Assembly: GCF_002288925.2 (NCBI RefSeq)
Contig: NW_022098021.1
Span: forward strand, 379,227-443,226
DNA length: 64,000 nucleotides
Direction: 5' to 3'
Source of the DNA: Delphinapterus leucas
Lineage: Eukaryota; Chordata; Mammalia; Artiodactyla; Monodontidae
Each line of letters opens with the position of its first letter. Positions within the stretch are counted from its first letter, which is position 1. Of this stretch, positions 20,401 to 28,853 are shown one piece after another. The notes beneath the pieces are model-generated. The model made no database searches. It saw nothing but the letters and a program-made list of their open reading frames with translations, and was not told the DNA's origin. Made by a program: the position numbers and the translations under genes.

Positions 20401-21101
20401 CCTTCAGGTCACATTATTAGAGAAGGTTTTCAGGATGTTCCTGGTGTGCCTGCCTGGGTCTGAAATGATTTCAACCCAACCCTCTTTGATATCCATGGTG
20501 TGCAGCAGTCTGGTGATGTTCTGTGCTTTTGATATTTAATTGCCAGATGTATGATCACTAGCTGGACCGGAACAGTCTGTGTAACAGTACAATTAACGTA
20601 GTAACCTAAAAACCCAATTGGACTTTTTAAAATTTATTTTATTTATTTATTTTTGGCTGCGTTGGGTCTTCGTTGCTGCGCGCAGGCTTTCTATAGTTAT
20701 GGCGAGAGTTGGCGCGCAGGCTTCAGTAGTTGTGGCATGTGGGCTCAGTAGTCGTGGCACGTGGGCTCAGCAGTTGTGGCGCACGGGCTTAGTTGCTCTG
20801 CGGCATGTGGGATCTTCCCGGCCCAGGGCTCTAACCCATGTCCCCTGCATTGGCAGGTGGATTCTTAACCACTGCACCACCAGGGAAATCCCTCAATTGG
20901 ACTTTTTAATTAAAATAATGGTAGTCTAACAACCCACACTGATAACCAATTTGACAGTATTGCCAAAGAAGGGAAACAAGTCTTGCCCGTGTGTGCTTTT
21001 TTTCCCCTCTTCTAACAAAGGGGAACTCTTGAAATATATGCTTTTTTTTCTTTCAACAGGTTAAGTTGCTAATAGGTGCGTACAGAGTACAGCTGCAATG
21101 A
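271..21101 (+). CDS. MPHOSPH8: MPHOSPH8 (MPP8), C-terminal 454 codons in eleven exons (partial, 5' end outside window)
   Basis: M-phase phosphoprotein 8 is the nuclear HUSH-complex subunit that binds H3K9me3 through an N-terminal chromodomain and, with TASOR and periphilin, silences retroelements and other intronless insertions. Seen here: exons 271-370, 3073-3330, 7681-7806, 7887-7975, 11850-11990, 12612-12698, 14823-14977, 16696-16850, 19039-19166, 20276-20359 and 21060-21101. All introns have GT/AG ends, and the phases (1,1,1,0,0,0,2,1,0,0) are mutually compatible, so the exons splice into one 1362-nt frame plus TGA. The order is a charged Lys/Glu-rich linker, an acidic helix-like segment, about five ankyrin repeats (exons at 7887-14977), then a conserved C-terminal domain. 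From memory the human protein is about 860 residues, so roughly the last half is present and the chromodomain lies left of the window. No frameshift or premature stop is seen. The product matches the family by its sequence and exon order; identification is high confidence. Confidence 0.96.
634..699 (-). mobile_element. Short L1 3'-end fragment
   Basis: An A/T-rich head followed by 'gaaatatagtcaacttacaa' and 'ttagtttcagg' matches the complement of the 3' end of ruminant/cetacean-type L1. The same motif recurs at 5232-5270, so the match is supported inside this window. Only about 65 bp remain. Confidence 0.6.
1988..2157 (-). mobile_element. tRNA-Glu-derived SINE (CHR/Bov-tA group)
   Basis: A T-run and 'ggctgcactgggtcttagtt' lead to the tRNA-like end 'accaccagggaagtcc', so the element is in reverse orientation. 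Imperfect flanking repeats 'cagatac'/'caggtac' suggest an old target-site duplication. Confidence 0.85.
3073..3330 (+). CDS. MPHOSPH8: MPHOSPH8 coding exon, linker before ankyrin repeats
   Basis: This 258-nt exon lies between 'gtcactag' and 'gtaggt'. With the single base carried from the previous exon the first codon is ACA, giving [18 protein letters not shown], then a hydrophilic stretch ending [16 protein letters not shown]. The last base joins the next exon to make Asp. The charged composition fits the region of MPP8 just upstream of its ankyrin domain; no catalytic motif is expected. Confidence 0.93.
3978..4021. repeat. Perfect 22-bp tandem duplication
   Basis: The unit 'gttttggagcttgcaggaga' plus 'cc' occurs twice head to tail with no mismatch (3978-3999 and 4000-4021). 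Confidence 0.95.
4785..4995 (+). mobile_element. Derived CHR-type SINE, full length
   Basis: Starts with 'gggcttccctggtggcgcag', has the derived middle (CG-rich, 'ggccgctgggcctgcgcgtc') and ends 'gcgtaccgcc' plus an A-tail. It is flanked by a perfect 14-bp target-site duplication AAATTGGATAGTCT at 4771-4784 and 4996-5009, so the insertion limits are exact. Confidence 0.96.
5451..5661 (-). mobile_element. Derived CHR-type SINE inside L1
   Basis: A long T-tract and the reverse-oriented derived SINE. The target-site duplication 'agtagtttgtatctttt' at 5434-5450 and 5662-5678 is perfect over 17 bp, which fixes the insertion in the L1 3' end. Confidence 0.95.
5957..6250 (-). mobile_element. CHR-type SINE inside L1
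   Basis: Reverse-oriented SINE running from 'aattttggctgtgttgggtc' to 'accagggcagccc'. Flanked by 'cacattttcttt' (5945-5956) and 'cacgttttcttt' (6251-6262), a one-mismatch target-site duplication. Confidence 0.9.
6436..6652 (-). mobile_element. CHR/Bov-tA-type SINE inside L1
   Basis: Reverse-oriented SINE with repeated 'tgtgggatct(t/c)' units. Flanked by 'ctatttttagtgttttg' (6419-6435) and 'ctatttttagttttctg' (6653-6669), an aged target-site duplication. Confidence 0.88.
7681..7806 (+). CDS. MPHOSPH8: MPHOSPH8 coding exon
   Basis: 126 nt between 'tgtgttccag' and 'gtgagt'. Spliced from the previous G it reads [20 protein letters not shown] and continues with [13 protein letters not shown]. 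This is the helix-forming segment leading into the ankyrin repeats. One base (A) carries over to the next exon, giving Asn. Confidence 0.94.
7807..7886 (+). other. MPHOSPH8: Very short (80-nt) MPHOSPH8 intron
   Basis: Donor 'gtgagt' and acceptor 'cctttcattttag' lie only 80 nt apart. The unspliced frame meets TAG at once (codons AGC AGT GAG TAG), so intron retention would truncate the protein before the ankyrin repeats. Confidence 0.9.
7887..7975 (+). CDS. MPHOSPH8: MPHOSPH8 coding exon, first (degenerate) ankyrin repeat
   Basis: 89 nt between 'ttttag' and 'gtaaag'. It reads [20 protein letters not shown] and then SEEYNLDQE. The 'L-x-D-A-V-K-N-G-D' opening is a typical ankyrin helix-1/helix-2 start. 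The exon ends on a codon boundary. Confidence 0.94.
8170..8480 (+). mobile_element. CHR-type SINE with internal 36-bp duplication
   Basis: The tRNA-like head 'gcgtccctggtggcgcagtg' is followed by the older, longer CHR body. Flanked by the perfect 12-bp duplication GAAAATTACAGG at 8158-8169 and 8481-8492. The block 8281-8316 is repeated at 8317-8352 with one mismatch. Confidence 0.95.
8666..8796 (-). mobile_element. Short SINE (Bov-tA type) with TG-repeat tail
   Basis: A (TG)n run replaces the usual T-tract, then 'ctagttccctgaccagggat' and 'gagccaccagggaaatc' follow. Perfect duplication CTTTCTATTGTT at 8654-8665 and 8797-8808. Confidence 0.92.
9296..10640 (+). mobile_element. L1 LINE fragment: ORF2 endonuclease and start of reverse transcriptase
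   Basis: The DNA begins within ORF2 at 'gtacaagagatccacttcag', and the 9438-9779 reading contains [16 protein letters not shown] and [18 protein letters not shown], the apurinic-endonuclease core of L1 ORF2p. Later frames give [15 protein letters not shown] and [14 protein letters not shown] from the region entering the reverse transcriptase. Stops and frameshifts show it is dead. The 5' end is truncated, and the 3' side stops abruptly at a SINE. Confidence 0.93.
10640..10940 (-). mobile_element. CHR-type SINE lacking its A-tail end
   Basis: Reverse-oriented SINE starting inside the body ('cgcttttctctagttgcagc') and running to 'accagggaagtcccc'. The T-tract and the first part that other copies show are missing, and no left target-site copy is found. 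Confidence 0.88.
11850..11990 (+). CDS. MPHOSPH8: MPHOSPH8 coding exon, ankyrin repeats
   Basis: 141 nt (47 codons) between 'caatacag' and 'gtcggc'. It opens [20 protein letters not shown] and contains [17 protein letters not shown]. The T-L-x-x-A-A-x-x-G and TALIHAAEK motifs are textbook ankyrin helices. The donor GTCGGC is a poor match to GTRAGT. The exon begins and ends on codon boundaries. Confidence 0.95.
11991..12611 (+). other. MPHOSPH8: MPHOSPH8 intron
   Basis: A 621-nt A+T-rich intron ending 'ttctttaacag'. No repeat or other element is recognised. Confidence 0.75.
12612..12698 (+). CDS. MPHOSPH8: MPHOSPH8 coding exon, ankyrin repeats
   Basis: 87 nt (29 codons) between 'tttaacag' and 'gtaaat'. 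It encodes [20 protein letters not shown] followed by SNGETALMK. This is helix 2 and the G-A-x-V-N loop of one repeat plus the start of the next, which continues directly in the following exon (TALMK-ACKRGN). Confidence 0.95.
12699..14822 (+). other. MPHOSPH8: MPHOSPH8 intron
   Basis: A 2.1-kb, relatively G+C-rich intron with one SINE (13147-13468). Open frames in 12700-13020 and 14455-14820 are read-throughs from the exons or chance, and no other element is recognised. Confidence 0.7.
13147..13468 (-). mobile_element. CHR-type SINE, full length
   Basis: Reverse-oriented, from 'tttggctgcgttgggtcttt' to 'gccaccagggaagacc'. Perfect 10-bp duplication TGCAGACAGT at 13137-13146 and 13469-13478. 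Confidence 0.94.
14823..14977 (+). CDS. MPHOSPH8: MPHOSPH8 coding exon, last ankyrin repeats
   Basis: 155 nt between 'ctgacgcag' and 'gtaagt'. It encodes [20 protein letters not shown], then [18 protein letters not shown]. It completes one ankyrin repeat and contains a final one (S-A-L-H-F-A). Two bases (AC) carry over to complete a Thr codon in the next exon. Confidence 0.95.
14978..16695 (+). other. MPHOSPH8: MPHOSPH8 intron
   Basis: A 1.7-kb intron with an old antisense L1 fragment (about 15240-15690) and a possible L2/MIR-like stretch near 16415-16530 ('gtgtgctgggcactgggcag'). The rest is not recognised. Confidence 0.65.
15240..15690 (-). mobile_element. Old L1 3'-region fragment, antisense
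   Basis: 'gagcaggttttaggttccga', 'agagatttcccatatacctc' and 'tggaatcatacagtattcgc' are diverged but familiar antisense landmarks of ancient mammalian L1 3' regions. The limits are approximate. Confidence 0.6.
16696..16850 (+). CDS. MPHOSPH8: MPHOSPH8 coding exon, start of C-terminal domain
   Basis: 155 nt between 'tttattag' and 'gtaagc'. After completing Thr it encodes [20 protein letters not shown], then [20 protein letters not shown]. This is the conserved region after the ankyrin repeats, reported to contribute to assembly with TASOR. One base (G) carries over. Confidence 0.95.
16851..19038 (+). other. MPHOSPH8: MPHOSPH8 intron
   Basis: A 2.2-kb intron without a clear SINE. A diverged MER5-like stretch may lie near 17750-17885. 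A 186-codon open frame at 17980-18540 is listed separately. Nothing else is recognised. Confidence 0.65.
17980..18540 (+). other. Unexplained 186-codon open frame in an intron
   Basis: ATG-to-TGA frame on the sense strand of an MPHOSPH8 intron and the longest open frame in the window. The translation is mixed in composition (start [20 protein letters not shown], end [11 protein letters not shown]) with no domain, signal peptide or repeat motif I recognise. It is not flanked by convincing splice sites. It is most likely chance; a retrocopy too old to recognise is possible. Confidence 0.2.
19039..19166 (+). CDS. MPHOSPH8: MPHOSPH8 coding exon, C-terminal domain
   Basis: 128 nt between 'cacttcag' and 'gtaagt'. 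It encodes [20 protein letters not shown], then [20 protein letters not shown]. The alternating hydrophobic pattern fits beta strands of a folded C-terminal domain. It ends on a codon boundary. Confidence 0.95.
19167..20275 (+). other. MPHOSPH8: MPHOSPH8 intron
   Basis: A 1.1-kb A+T-rich intron with one SINE (19577-19843). No other element is recognised. Confidence 0.75.
19577..19843 (-). mobile_element. CHR-type SINE
   Basis: Reverse-oriented, from 'atttttggctgcgttgggtc' to 'gccaccagggaagccc'. Diverged duplication 'cattgtgaacttttt' (19562-19576) and 'cactgtgaacatttt' (19844-19858). Confidence 0.92.
20276..20359 (+). CDS. MPHOSPH8: MPHOSPH8 coding exon, C-terminal domain
   Basis: 84 nt (28 codons) between 'ttccccag' and 'gtaaga'. 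It encodes [20 protein letters not shown] then LTEAPSAK, in frame on both sides with no residual base. Confidence 0.95.
20360..21059 (+). other. MPHOSPH8: MPHOSPH8 last intron
   Basis: A 700-nt intron with one SINE (20631-20893), ending in a strong T-tract and 'tttcaacag'. Nothing else is recognised. Confidence 0.8.
20631..20893 (-). mobile_element. CHR-type SINE
   Basis: Reverse-oriented, from 'tttttggctgcgttgggtct' to 'accaccagggaaatccct'. Perfect 16-bp duplication CAATTGGACTTTTTAA at 20615-20630 and 20894-20909. Confidence 0.95.
21060..21101 (+). CDS. MPHOSPH8: MPHOSPH8 terminal coding exon and stop
   Basis: Thirteen codons, [13 protein letters not shown], then TGA at 21099-21101. The peptide is the family's C-terminus as I know it, so the end of the gene is intact. 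Confidence 0.96.
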   Translation, partial: VKLLIGAYRVQLQ

Positions 21102-21650
21102 CCAAAGAATTGGGAGAGAGTTATTCTCAGACCTATTTCTAAACACTCTTCAAAGCAGTATGGAATTCTGGCACAGCTCACACTTCCAAATTAAAAGTTT
21201 CTTCTGTAAGCCTCTTGCATTTAAGGCCTGTCAGTCTGAGAGATGGGGCATGGTGCATCTAACATATAAAACACAGATGTAAGTATTTGTGCCAGTGTTC
21301 TGAAATCTAGATATTGTGTCCAGACTGTATGTTTTTCCACAGTGTGGAATGGTTCATATGAGGATTATTTAAGAAAATTAAAACTTTTTTTTAACTTGAA
21401 ATTTTTTACTAGCCCTAGTGAATTTTTGTGTTTAAAAAAAAAAAATCCAGTGGGAATGTTAGCACTAAGTTAATGTGTGAGTTTGCATCCCTTGAAGTAG
21501 GACTAATCTAAGGTGGTAGGCGGGTTTGAGGGAGGAGGTCTGATCTTTCCAACGTGCCACTGACACAGATCCCGAGTAGGTGACAACTTTATATATCTGC
21601 AGGTTACCCTTTATTGTTTGAAAAGATAATAAATCAATCTGAGATATAGC
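21102..21650 (+). other. MPHOSPH8: MPHOSPH8 3' UTR (likely)
   Basis: Non-coding sequence after the stop, A+T-rich and free of SINEs, up to the first canonical AATAAA. The true 3' end cannot be proved from sequence, and longer forms may use later signals (for example AATAAA at 22375-22380). Confidence 0.55.
21628..21633 (+). terminator. MPHOSPH8: Candidate MPHOSPH8 poly(A) signal
   Basis: AATAAA lies about 527 nt after the stop. A genomic A-run begins 18 nt further on, so cDNA priming there would be ambiguous. Confidence 0.5.
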
Positions 21651-21991
21651 AAAAAAAAAAAAAACCCAGAAGCCAGACATTATGAGCATAAAAGGGGATA
21701 TTACATGTGGACTTTATCTTTGTTCTTGGAATCCATCAAGTCATTTTGAACAGCCAGATCTTGTTACTTATTTTGAACACTGGGAAGGCCAGCCAGGCTT
21801 TGCCACACTCTGCCTCCTGAGAAGAGTGACTGCCCACAGGTCTAATGCTTATATTCTTTCAAGAAATATTTGGCAGACTAATGAATCAAGCTGTCTGGGT
21901 TATGGAAATGTATAAAATTGTTAATTTCCAGATTAGTTTTATAATTGCATGAGTTACAATTTTAATGAAAAAATTTCAGAATGTCACATAC

Positions 21992-22318
21992 GTCATCCCT
22001 CATCATCCATGGGGAATTGGTTCCAGGACCCCCCTCAGATACCAAGATCTGAGGATGCTCAAGTCCTTGTGTCATATTTGCATTTAACCCCTTGAGTATC
22101 ACCCCATATACTTTAACTCATGTCTTGGATTAACTTACAATACCTAATACAAGGTAAATGCTATGTAAATAGTTGTAAACACAGTGTAAATTCTATGTAA
22201 AGAGTTCCTGGTGTGCAGCAAATTCAAGTTTTGCTTTTTGGAACTTGCTGGAAAATTTTTCTTCTTCCCCGGTTATTTTCCATCTGTGGTTTGTTGAGTC
22301 TGTGGATACTAAGAGCTA
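21992..22318 (+). mobile_element. MER2-like DNA transposon (Tigger group), diverged
   Basis: 'ggggaattggttccaggacc', 'agataccaagatctgaggat', 'gctatgtaaatagttgtaaa' and 'gagtctgtggatactaagag' follow the order of the MER2 consensus as I know it. The terminal inverted repeats are decayed, so the ends are approximate. Confidence 0.75.
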
Positions 22319-23728
22319 ACCCACACACACTGTAGAGGTATTTCAGAGCACAACTGCCTTTTCCTACTTTCCTCAATAAAATACCACAATGCTGGTCTTG
22401 CTAGTTTCTTTCTGAAGTCTCAGGACTTCAAAACAAGGTGAATACGAAATGTATAGTTTAGCTAAACAATGGCTGGGATTAGACTTTTCAACGATACTGA
22501 ATGCTGTACTCCTGCTGCATCTAACCTCACAGCCACGAGCTCTACTTCAGCGGTGGTGCACCCTGTCCAATACATGTAAGAGAAATGGGTTTTTAAAAAA
22601 CATTCCCATCACCTCAAAAGCATGCCTAGGTAACACCTTTACAGGAGCACTAGGAATAAAACCTTGTAGAGCTGTGCAGTTTATTACAGGTCTTTTCATC
22701 TGAACTTGCTTCTCTATAGCCCTGGGGTGGGGAAATTCTGACCAGGATGATGAGGTCTTGGACTTCTCCACTTGATAAGGCAGCCAATCGCATCAGATAC
22801 TTCAGTTAATGCTGCTACTTTGATATTTAAATAAGTGTGAACAATGACTGCCCTGAAAAAGCAATTCTCCAGCAGCACCTTATCAAAGGTTTGCAGATAG
22901 GCTAGTACTACCTGTGGAAAGCAAAGCCATCTCCTTGTGGCTTGTGTAGTTATACCGGGCACACAGTACAGAATGCGAGCGTCATCACCCTCTAGGCCAT
23001 GGGCGGGGCCATAACTTCAAGCGGGATGCATGGCTCTTTTGATCCAGACTCACTGAAAAATCATCACTCCTCAGCTATCACTACTTTCCGGTGTATACTG
23101 AGGTAAGGACATGATGCGTAGTCGGGTTATCCAATTAATTTAACTTACTAACCATACCACCCAGATCTGGTCACCACTAATTAGTATGCTGCAGTAGAAA
23201 GCAGCTTACACATCCTTTTGCCTACAATACCCAGTACCAAAGAGCAGTGCCTAGTACCTAATACCCGCCAATAAATGTTGGACTACAGTTGGATGAGGAG
23301 TTTGGATTTAGTCCAGGAATACAAGTTACTCAACTTCATACACTATCTTCTCAAGTCATTCCCATCTTAAATTCTTCAATTTGTAGAATGTATTCAGTGG
23401 AGTGTTAGGAGGTTGCAGTTTGAAGCTCAGGTGCTGCTTTTAGAATTCTACTCTGCAGGGTTACACTGAGAGCTTTCAGTTACCTTATGAGAATTTACTA
23501 GTTCATTAGTAGTAATTTACTGCTGCTGGCAAGGTTTTAGCATCCAGAACGTTGACAGCAAGACCTTTATAAAGCATTAACCATGAAACTCCAGTGTCTT
23601 TGCAGAAAAAGGGGGAAAAACATAAAAGTGCAAGGAGGATGATCAGCAAAGACCAGGTAACAGTAGGACACAGATACAAGGAGAGTACCACAAGGTGGTT
23701 TATAAAATGAAATAAGAATTTAGAAAAA
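22319..23728. other. Unique sequence with overlapping minus-strand open frames
   Basis: Two minus-strand frames, 22547-22771 and 22714-22962, overlap here. A minus-strand AATAAA (TTTATT on plus) occurs near 22680 and another at 22374-22380 on plus. A diverged L2/MIR-like piece ('gtgcctagtacctaatacccg') lies around 23217-23285. No domain is recognised. It could be an alternative 3' exon or decayed retrocopy, or nothing. Confidence 0.3.
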
Positions 23729-23879
23729 CTGGGGACTTCCCTGGTGGTCCAGTGGTTGAGACTCTGCGCTTGCACTGCGGGCAGTGTGGGTTTGATCCCT
23801 GGTTGGGGAACTAAGATCCTACATGCTGCGCAGCCAAAAAAAAAATGTATATAAATTTATATGTACAAGAACATATATG
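23729..23879 (+). mobile_element. Short SINE (Bov-tA/CHR type)
   Basis: 'acttccctggtggtccagtg' to 'catgctgcgcagcc' plus an A-rich tail. Duplication 'taagaatttagaaaaa' at 23713-23728 and 23880-23895 is perfect over 16 bp. Confidence 0.94.
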
Positions 23880-24668
23880 TAAGAATTTAGAAAAAATTAA
23901 TATTTCATGCAGTTAATATGTTTCATAGCATAATACAGTACAAACCCCTAAAGTTATTTTGACATCCTAAAGCTTTACTGAGTAGGATCAGAAGAAAACG
24001 GATGGAATCCACACCACTTCCCTCCATCCTCTGCTCACCTGCAGACGGTGTTCCTTTCCAACAAAATCTGGGATTTCCAGGCCTGACTGCTCCCTCCTGG
24101 TACAGAAGAGCCTTGCTACTGGGGTGGAAAATGGTAGTAACAATGAGGTTCACAATTCAGACAGGACCAAATTAAAACAAAATTGGGAAACAGTCATCTG
24201 AGCTCCCAGAGAGCCAGCCCCAGGTGGAGTCTAACCCGATCAGCTCCGCTGCTCCACCGCGCAGTCTGTGCCTTGACTCATGTCCCCGTTATTTAATTCC
24301 CTTGGGCCAAGCTATATGTGTTAGCGAAAACATGATTTTTCTCACTTGAACAAAGCCAAATTTCTTCTGAGTAGTTCCTTTCTTGAGGACTGACCCAAAC
24401 TTCCAGGTTACATGAGGTGATAAAAGAAAACCCTCCAGTGGTTTCCATTTACTGGGGAGGGGGGGGAGGGTTGGTTGCTCTGTGACCATAACATTTGCCA
24501 GCATTAGCCAGCAAGTGTGCCAGGGGGACGGTATATAACTTAGGAAAACAACCTGGATCAAAGTGTCATAACTGCTCATGTATCCATAGACTGTTATATA
24601 AAGTAATAAATTAAAAAATAAGATTCTTCTGGCTTGTTTCTCCTGTGTCATTAAAATCATTTCTCCCA

Positions 24669-24969
24669 GACCTCTCTGGTGGCGCAGAGGTTAAGAATCC
24701 ACCTGCCAATGCAGGGGACACGGATTCGAGCCCTGGTCCGGGAAGATCCCACATGCCGCGGAGCAACTAAGCCTGTGCGCCACAACTACTGAGCCTGCGC
24801 TCTAGAGCCCGCGAGCCACAACTACGGAGCCTGTGCACCACAACTACTGAAGCCCACGCGCCTAGAGCCTGTGCTCTGCAACGAGAAGCCCCCGCTCGCC
24901 GCAACTAGAGAAAGCCCGCATGCAGCAATGAAGACCCGACGCAGTCAAAAATAATTAAAAAAAAATTTT
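24669..24969 (+). mobile_element. CHR-type SINE, full length
   Basis: 'cctctctggtggcgcagagg' to 'gacccgacgcagtc' and an A/T tail. Flanking repeat TTTCTCCCA at 24660-24668 and 24970-24978. Confidence 0.92.
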
Positions 24970-25179
24970 TTTCTCCCACAAAATGACCTGAAAAGAAAAA
25001 ACTAATTGTTAGAAAACAGGAAGTAATATTGCATATTTTTGTAAAGGAAGAACAAAGAGGTTTCAGTTATAAAGAAAATAATTTACTGGGCTAGAATTAC
25101 TGATCAGGAAACCTAAAAAATATTCAAGACCTGAATTTGTATATTCTGCCTATAAAACCTTCTACAGCTAGTATTTCAT

Positions 25180-25320
25180 TGTGCCTCAACCCAGAGCAGC
25201 ACCACATTGTTAAGAAATGAAAATTCCTGGGCTTTTAAACCACAGACTGGGGGCCCAGCAGTCTGTGTTCTGATACAAGAGATTCTCCTGCACCTTCAAA
25301 GTATGAGAACCAACGTTTTA
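25180..25320 (-). mobile_element. Possible MER5-like (hAT-Charlie) remnant
   Basis: 'gggcccagcagtctgtgttc' and the near-terminal 'aaagtatgagaaccaacg' resemble the MER5 consensus, which is clearer at 46541-46735. It is heavily diverged, so orientation and limits are uncertain. Confidence 0.4.
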
Positions 25321-25836
25321 AATAAGATTTCTAAAAGGGGAAACTGTCAAGTTACTTCCTTCTACTAGAATTAAATATATATTTGGCATTTTATTTAACT
25401 TTCATAAAGTTAATCTCTTCCTGGAATGAACAGTTTCTTTTCACTGACCAGAAAATGAGATCTGGAATGAAAAGCAGTTATTTAACTAAAAACAAAACAA
25501 AACAAAACAACAAAAAAAACCCCGGAATACTGTTAACCAAAAGATGGCCACATGAAACCACAGCTTCACTATCACAGCACAATTCACCTATGTACATTAG
25601 GGTTTTTTTTCCTTATTCGTATATTTTGAGATTATTTCTTCAAATTTTATTTAAGTAAGGAACCTACTTAACAAAACACTTGGAAAATTTAATACCAACA
25701 AAATGTCCAAAGAATATAAAGTGATTCTCTGTAAACCTATTTCAAAGGGCAATTATAATTTCATCCGTAAAAACCAGAATTACCTGGAGAGCTTTTGAAA
25801 ATAAAGCATGATAAAGTAAAAGGGGGCTGGAGGGGG

Positions 25837-25961
25837 CGGAGTTCCTTGGCGGCCCAGTGGTGAGGACTCAGCGCCTTCACTGCCGTGGCCTGGGTTCAAG
25901 CCCTGGTCGGGGAACTGAGATCCAATAAGCTGTGCAGCACGGCCAAAATTTAATAAAATAA
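25837..25961 (+). mobile_element. Short SINE (Bov-tA/CHR type)
   Basis: 'gagttccttggcggcccagt' to 'ctgtgcagcacggcc', then an A/T tail. It is diverged, and I do not see a clean target-site duplication. Confidence 0.85.
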
Positions 25962-26103
25962 ACTGTTGGATCCCACCCCCCCACACACACACAAACACCC
26001 ACCCCTGAAGATTTTATTGTTCAGTAGAGCAAGTATGTACCTGGGAATCTGCATTTTCAACAAGTTTCCAGGTGACAGTGATGCGGATCCAGGGACCAGC
26101 TTT

Positions 26104-26323
26104 TTTTTTTTTTTTTTTGCGGTACGCGGGCCTCTCACTGTTGTGGCCTCTCCCGTTGCGGAGCACAGGCTCCAGACACTCAGGCTCAGCGGCCGTGGCT
26201 CACAGGGCCCAGCCGCTCCGCGGCATGTGGGATCTTCCCGGACCGGGGCACGAACCCGTGTCCCCTGCATCGGCAGGCAGCAGGTGGCAGGCGGACTCTC
26301 AACCACTGCGCCACCAGGGAAGC
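26104..26323 (-). mobile_element. Derived CHR-type SINE
   Basis: Reverse-oriented with a long T-tract and the derived middle. Flanked by 'ccagggaccagcttt' at 26089-26103 and 26324-26338. The copy has an extra 'ggcag' expansion near 26271-26291 (cagcaggtggcaggcgg) absent from its relatives. Confidence 0.94.
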
Positions 26324-26464
26324 CCAGGGACCAGCTTTGAGAGCCACGACCCAACGTTAATTTTCTAGAGCTGGATAATAGCGTGAGAAACAGCTGTCAC
26401 ATTTTTGTGCCCATGAGTCGTCAGATACTTTGAAAAGATGACATGTCCCAAAGGTATGGTACCT

Positions 26465-26600
26465 ATCAGTGCTTCTCACTCAGTGAGGACGCACATCCTC
26501 TGGAACCATGTTAAACTGGGCGGTCTGATTCGATGAGCCTGTGTGTACCGAGATTCTCACCTTGCGAGCAGCTCTCAGGAAAGGCTGATGCTCCTGGCTC
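26465..26600. mobile_element. Possible MER5-like remnant
   Basis: 'cagtgcttctcactcagtga' and 'ctctggaaccatgttaaact' loosely follow MER5-type elements. Too diverged for a firm call. Confidence 0.3.
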
Positions 26601-28853
26601 CCAGGACCACAGCTGTAACAAGAATAGATTAGAATCACCATGTAAGGGGGTGGGGGGGTAGGGAAGAAATAAAATAATACTTTTTGCATCTATTAGGGTG
26701 ACAACACACCATCATCACAGTTCTATCATACAGATCACATAGTGTAAATGACTCTAAAGAATTTTATGTCTTTAAGAAATAATGGAAAAAACAATAAAAT
26801 GGAAAAACTGTTACCCTCTAAAAAGGTGGGAAGCAGCAAAGGAGAAATGGAGCTAGTGTCCCTAGCTTGAATCTGAATTTATGATATTAAACCATTTTAA
26901 GATCACACACTTTCCAAAGGACCACAAGACTAAAATTTTAGGCTTGGAATCACTGAAAAACGAGGGATTTTTTTTTCCCTTCATACATAAGACCTGTGTA
27001 ACACATCATTTCTATTCCCAGTCCAGTTTTGCCAGAAGACAAATCAATATACACATTACTACCAGTGGGGAAAGACAAGGGCAATTTGGAGCTAAAAATA
27101 CCCTCCAATCTTCCTCAAAGAAAAGGGCAGTGACGCTGGGAGCCGCATAAGAAGACAGGCAGAGAAGCAGAGGTTTCAACTGTGCCATGAGCTATGCAGT
27201 GTTATCCCACTGACTCTGACACGGGGACCGGGAAGAAGGACAGAGGGAGCTGCTACAACAGGTGCTGACCTGAAGGGAGACTCCAGCGTTTCCTGTCTCT
27301 CGACTTCGGTTCACCCCGGAAACCAAATTTCAGGTAGCTTCATCCATGTTTTCTTTTCTCCTAGGATTACAATAAAATCAGACTTAGCCTCTTAAAAACA
27401 AGTTTCAACGATCAATTAAAAAACACAAGCGATAACTCACTTCCTACAGTCCGTGACAGGAATCAAGTTCCCTTAAGATGCCGTTTAGTCTTTACCTCAT
27501 CTGATTATGTCCATTCAGTAAGGATTTTCCTTTCATTTCCTCTAAGAACATCAACTGACTTAAAATTCAGCTAAATTTTGTTTCAGCATCAGAGGAAACG
27601 CTGTTAAATCCACGACGCTGAAAGTCTCCCTCTTATTTTCCATAGGTCCTCTCGTCTGGACTGCTGGTCCCTCAGCACACCACAGCCCAAGACCCTTATA
27701 ATCCAAAATCCTACATAGGATCCTGATTCCTATCCTATGTACAAAATTTTACTCTGCTTGTACCAAGGTAGGGCACACAAACGTGTCTGCTGTGCTCCAT
27801 CAGAAGACGACCTGCTTACCTACCCAGACAGCAGGCACTCCAGGTTTTCTGCTGAGGTCCAGGTTTATGTTTACTGTTACCTCATGCCTACGAAATGTGT
27901 TTTGTAACATGCCTGAAATATCAGCGCAGTAATACACAATTACAACTGAGAAATAAATACCCAGCTTTGGGCTCAATATTTTTAAAGTGAGGGTACATGA
28001 CCCAAAGATACTGGAAATAATTATCCTAAATTGGCAGTTTTCAAACTCATTTGGGTCTCAAATTCACCTAAGAATTGGATGAAGTATGACCCACCCCCGC
28101 CAAAAAGTATGTGCAAAAATTATGTACACAAAATTCTGCATGTGAATTAATCAGACTCATAGATTCCACTAATATGCCACAATGATCCAATAGGATCCAT
28201 GGTCCCACTTTAAAAACCTTAAATATTTTTTCAAGCAAAGCATGCCACAAATCAACAAAAATTATCTCGCCTATTATTTCCATCTGCAACTAGCATTCTT
28301 ACACTGGTTTTATAACTGTATCACTTATATATACTTTGCCTTTGGTAAAGTTAAGGATGGACAAGAAGAATAAATGGAACCATAAATCAAACTGGACAAC
28401 TGGATTACTTAATTCTTAAAGACACAATGACACCAGGTCTACTAAAAATTTTAATGGTCTTCTCAACTTTTCAAAAATGTGAACCTGAAAGTTTTACAAA
28501 GCACTAACGACGCTGAAACCTAGAAAGGTAATCTCCAGAACTGAGGAACTTCTAGTTGCCAAGAGTCTTTAAAAGGGTAGCTTATCTTAATCCTTTAATA
28601 GTAAAAAACAATCACTAGAGTTCTGTTTAAAGAGGTGGTACTATAACTAAGGGGCCAGGTTTATTGTGCACTGGGTTGTAACCAACTCTAATAAGACAGT
28701 TACGGATGTGCTGATACACACCCATTCAGTGATGCTCGTAATATGGAGTTAAGAATCTGGGAAGGCCTAGAAAGTTGATGCACTTTCCTATTTTCTGATC
28801 CTCAAGAACACCCAAATATGAAAATCAACCAACAACTGCATTTAAAGAAAAGG

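Noticed and set aside
23729..23840. tRNA-like promoter boxes in SINEs as tRNA genes
   Set aside because: The 'ggttcgagccc' box belongs to the tRNA-derived SINE head. No cloverleaf with an intact anticodon arm is present.
24289..24660. 123-codon minus-strand frame
   Set aside because: No recognisable motif and no support from neighbouring features; treated as chance.
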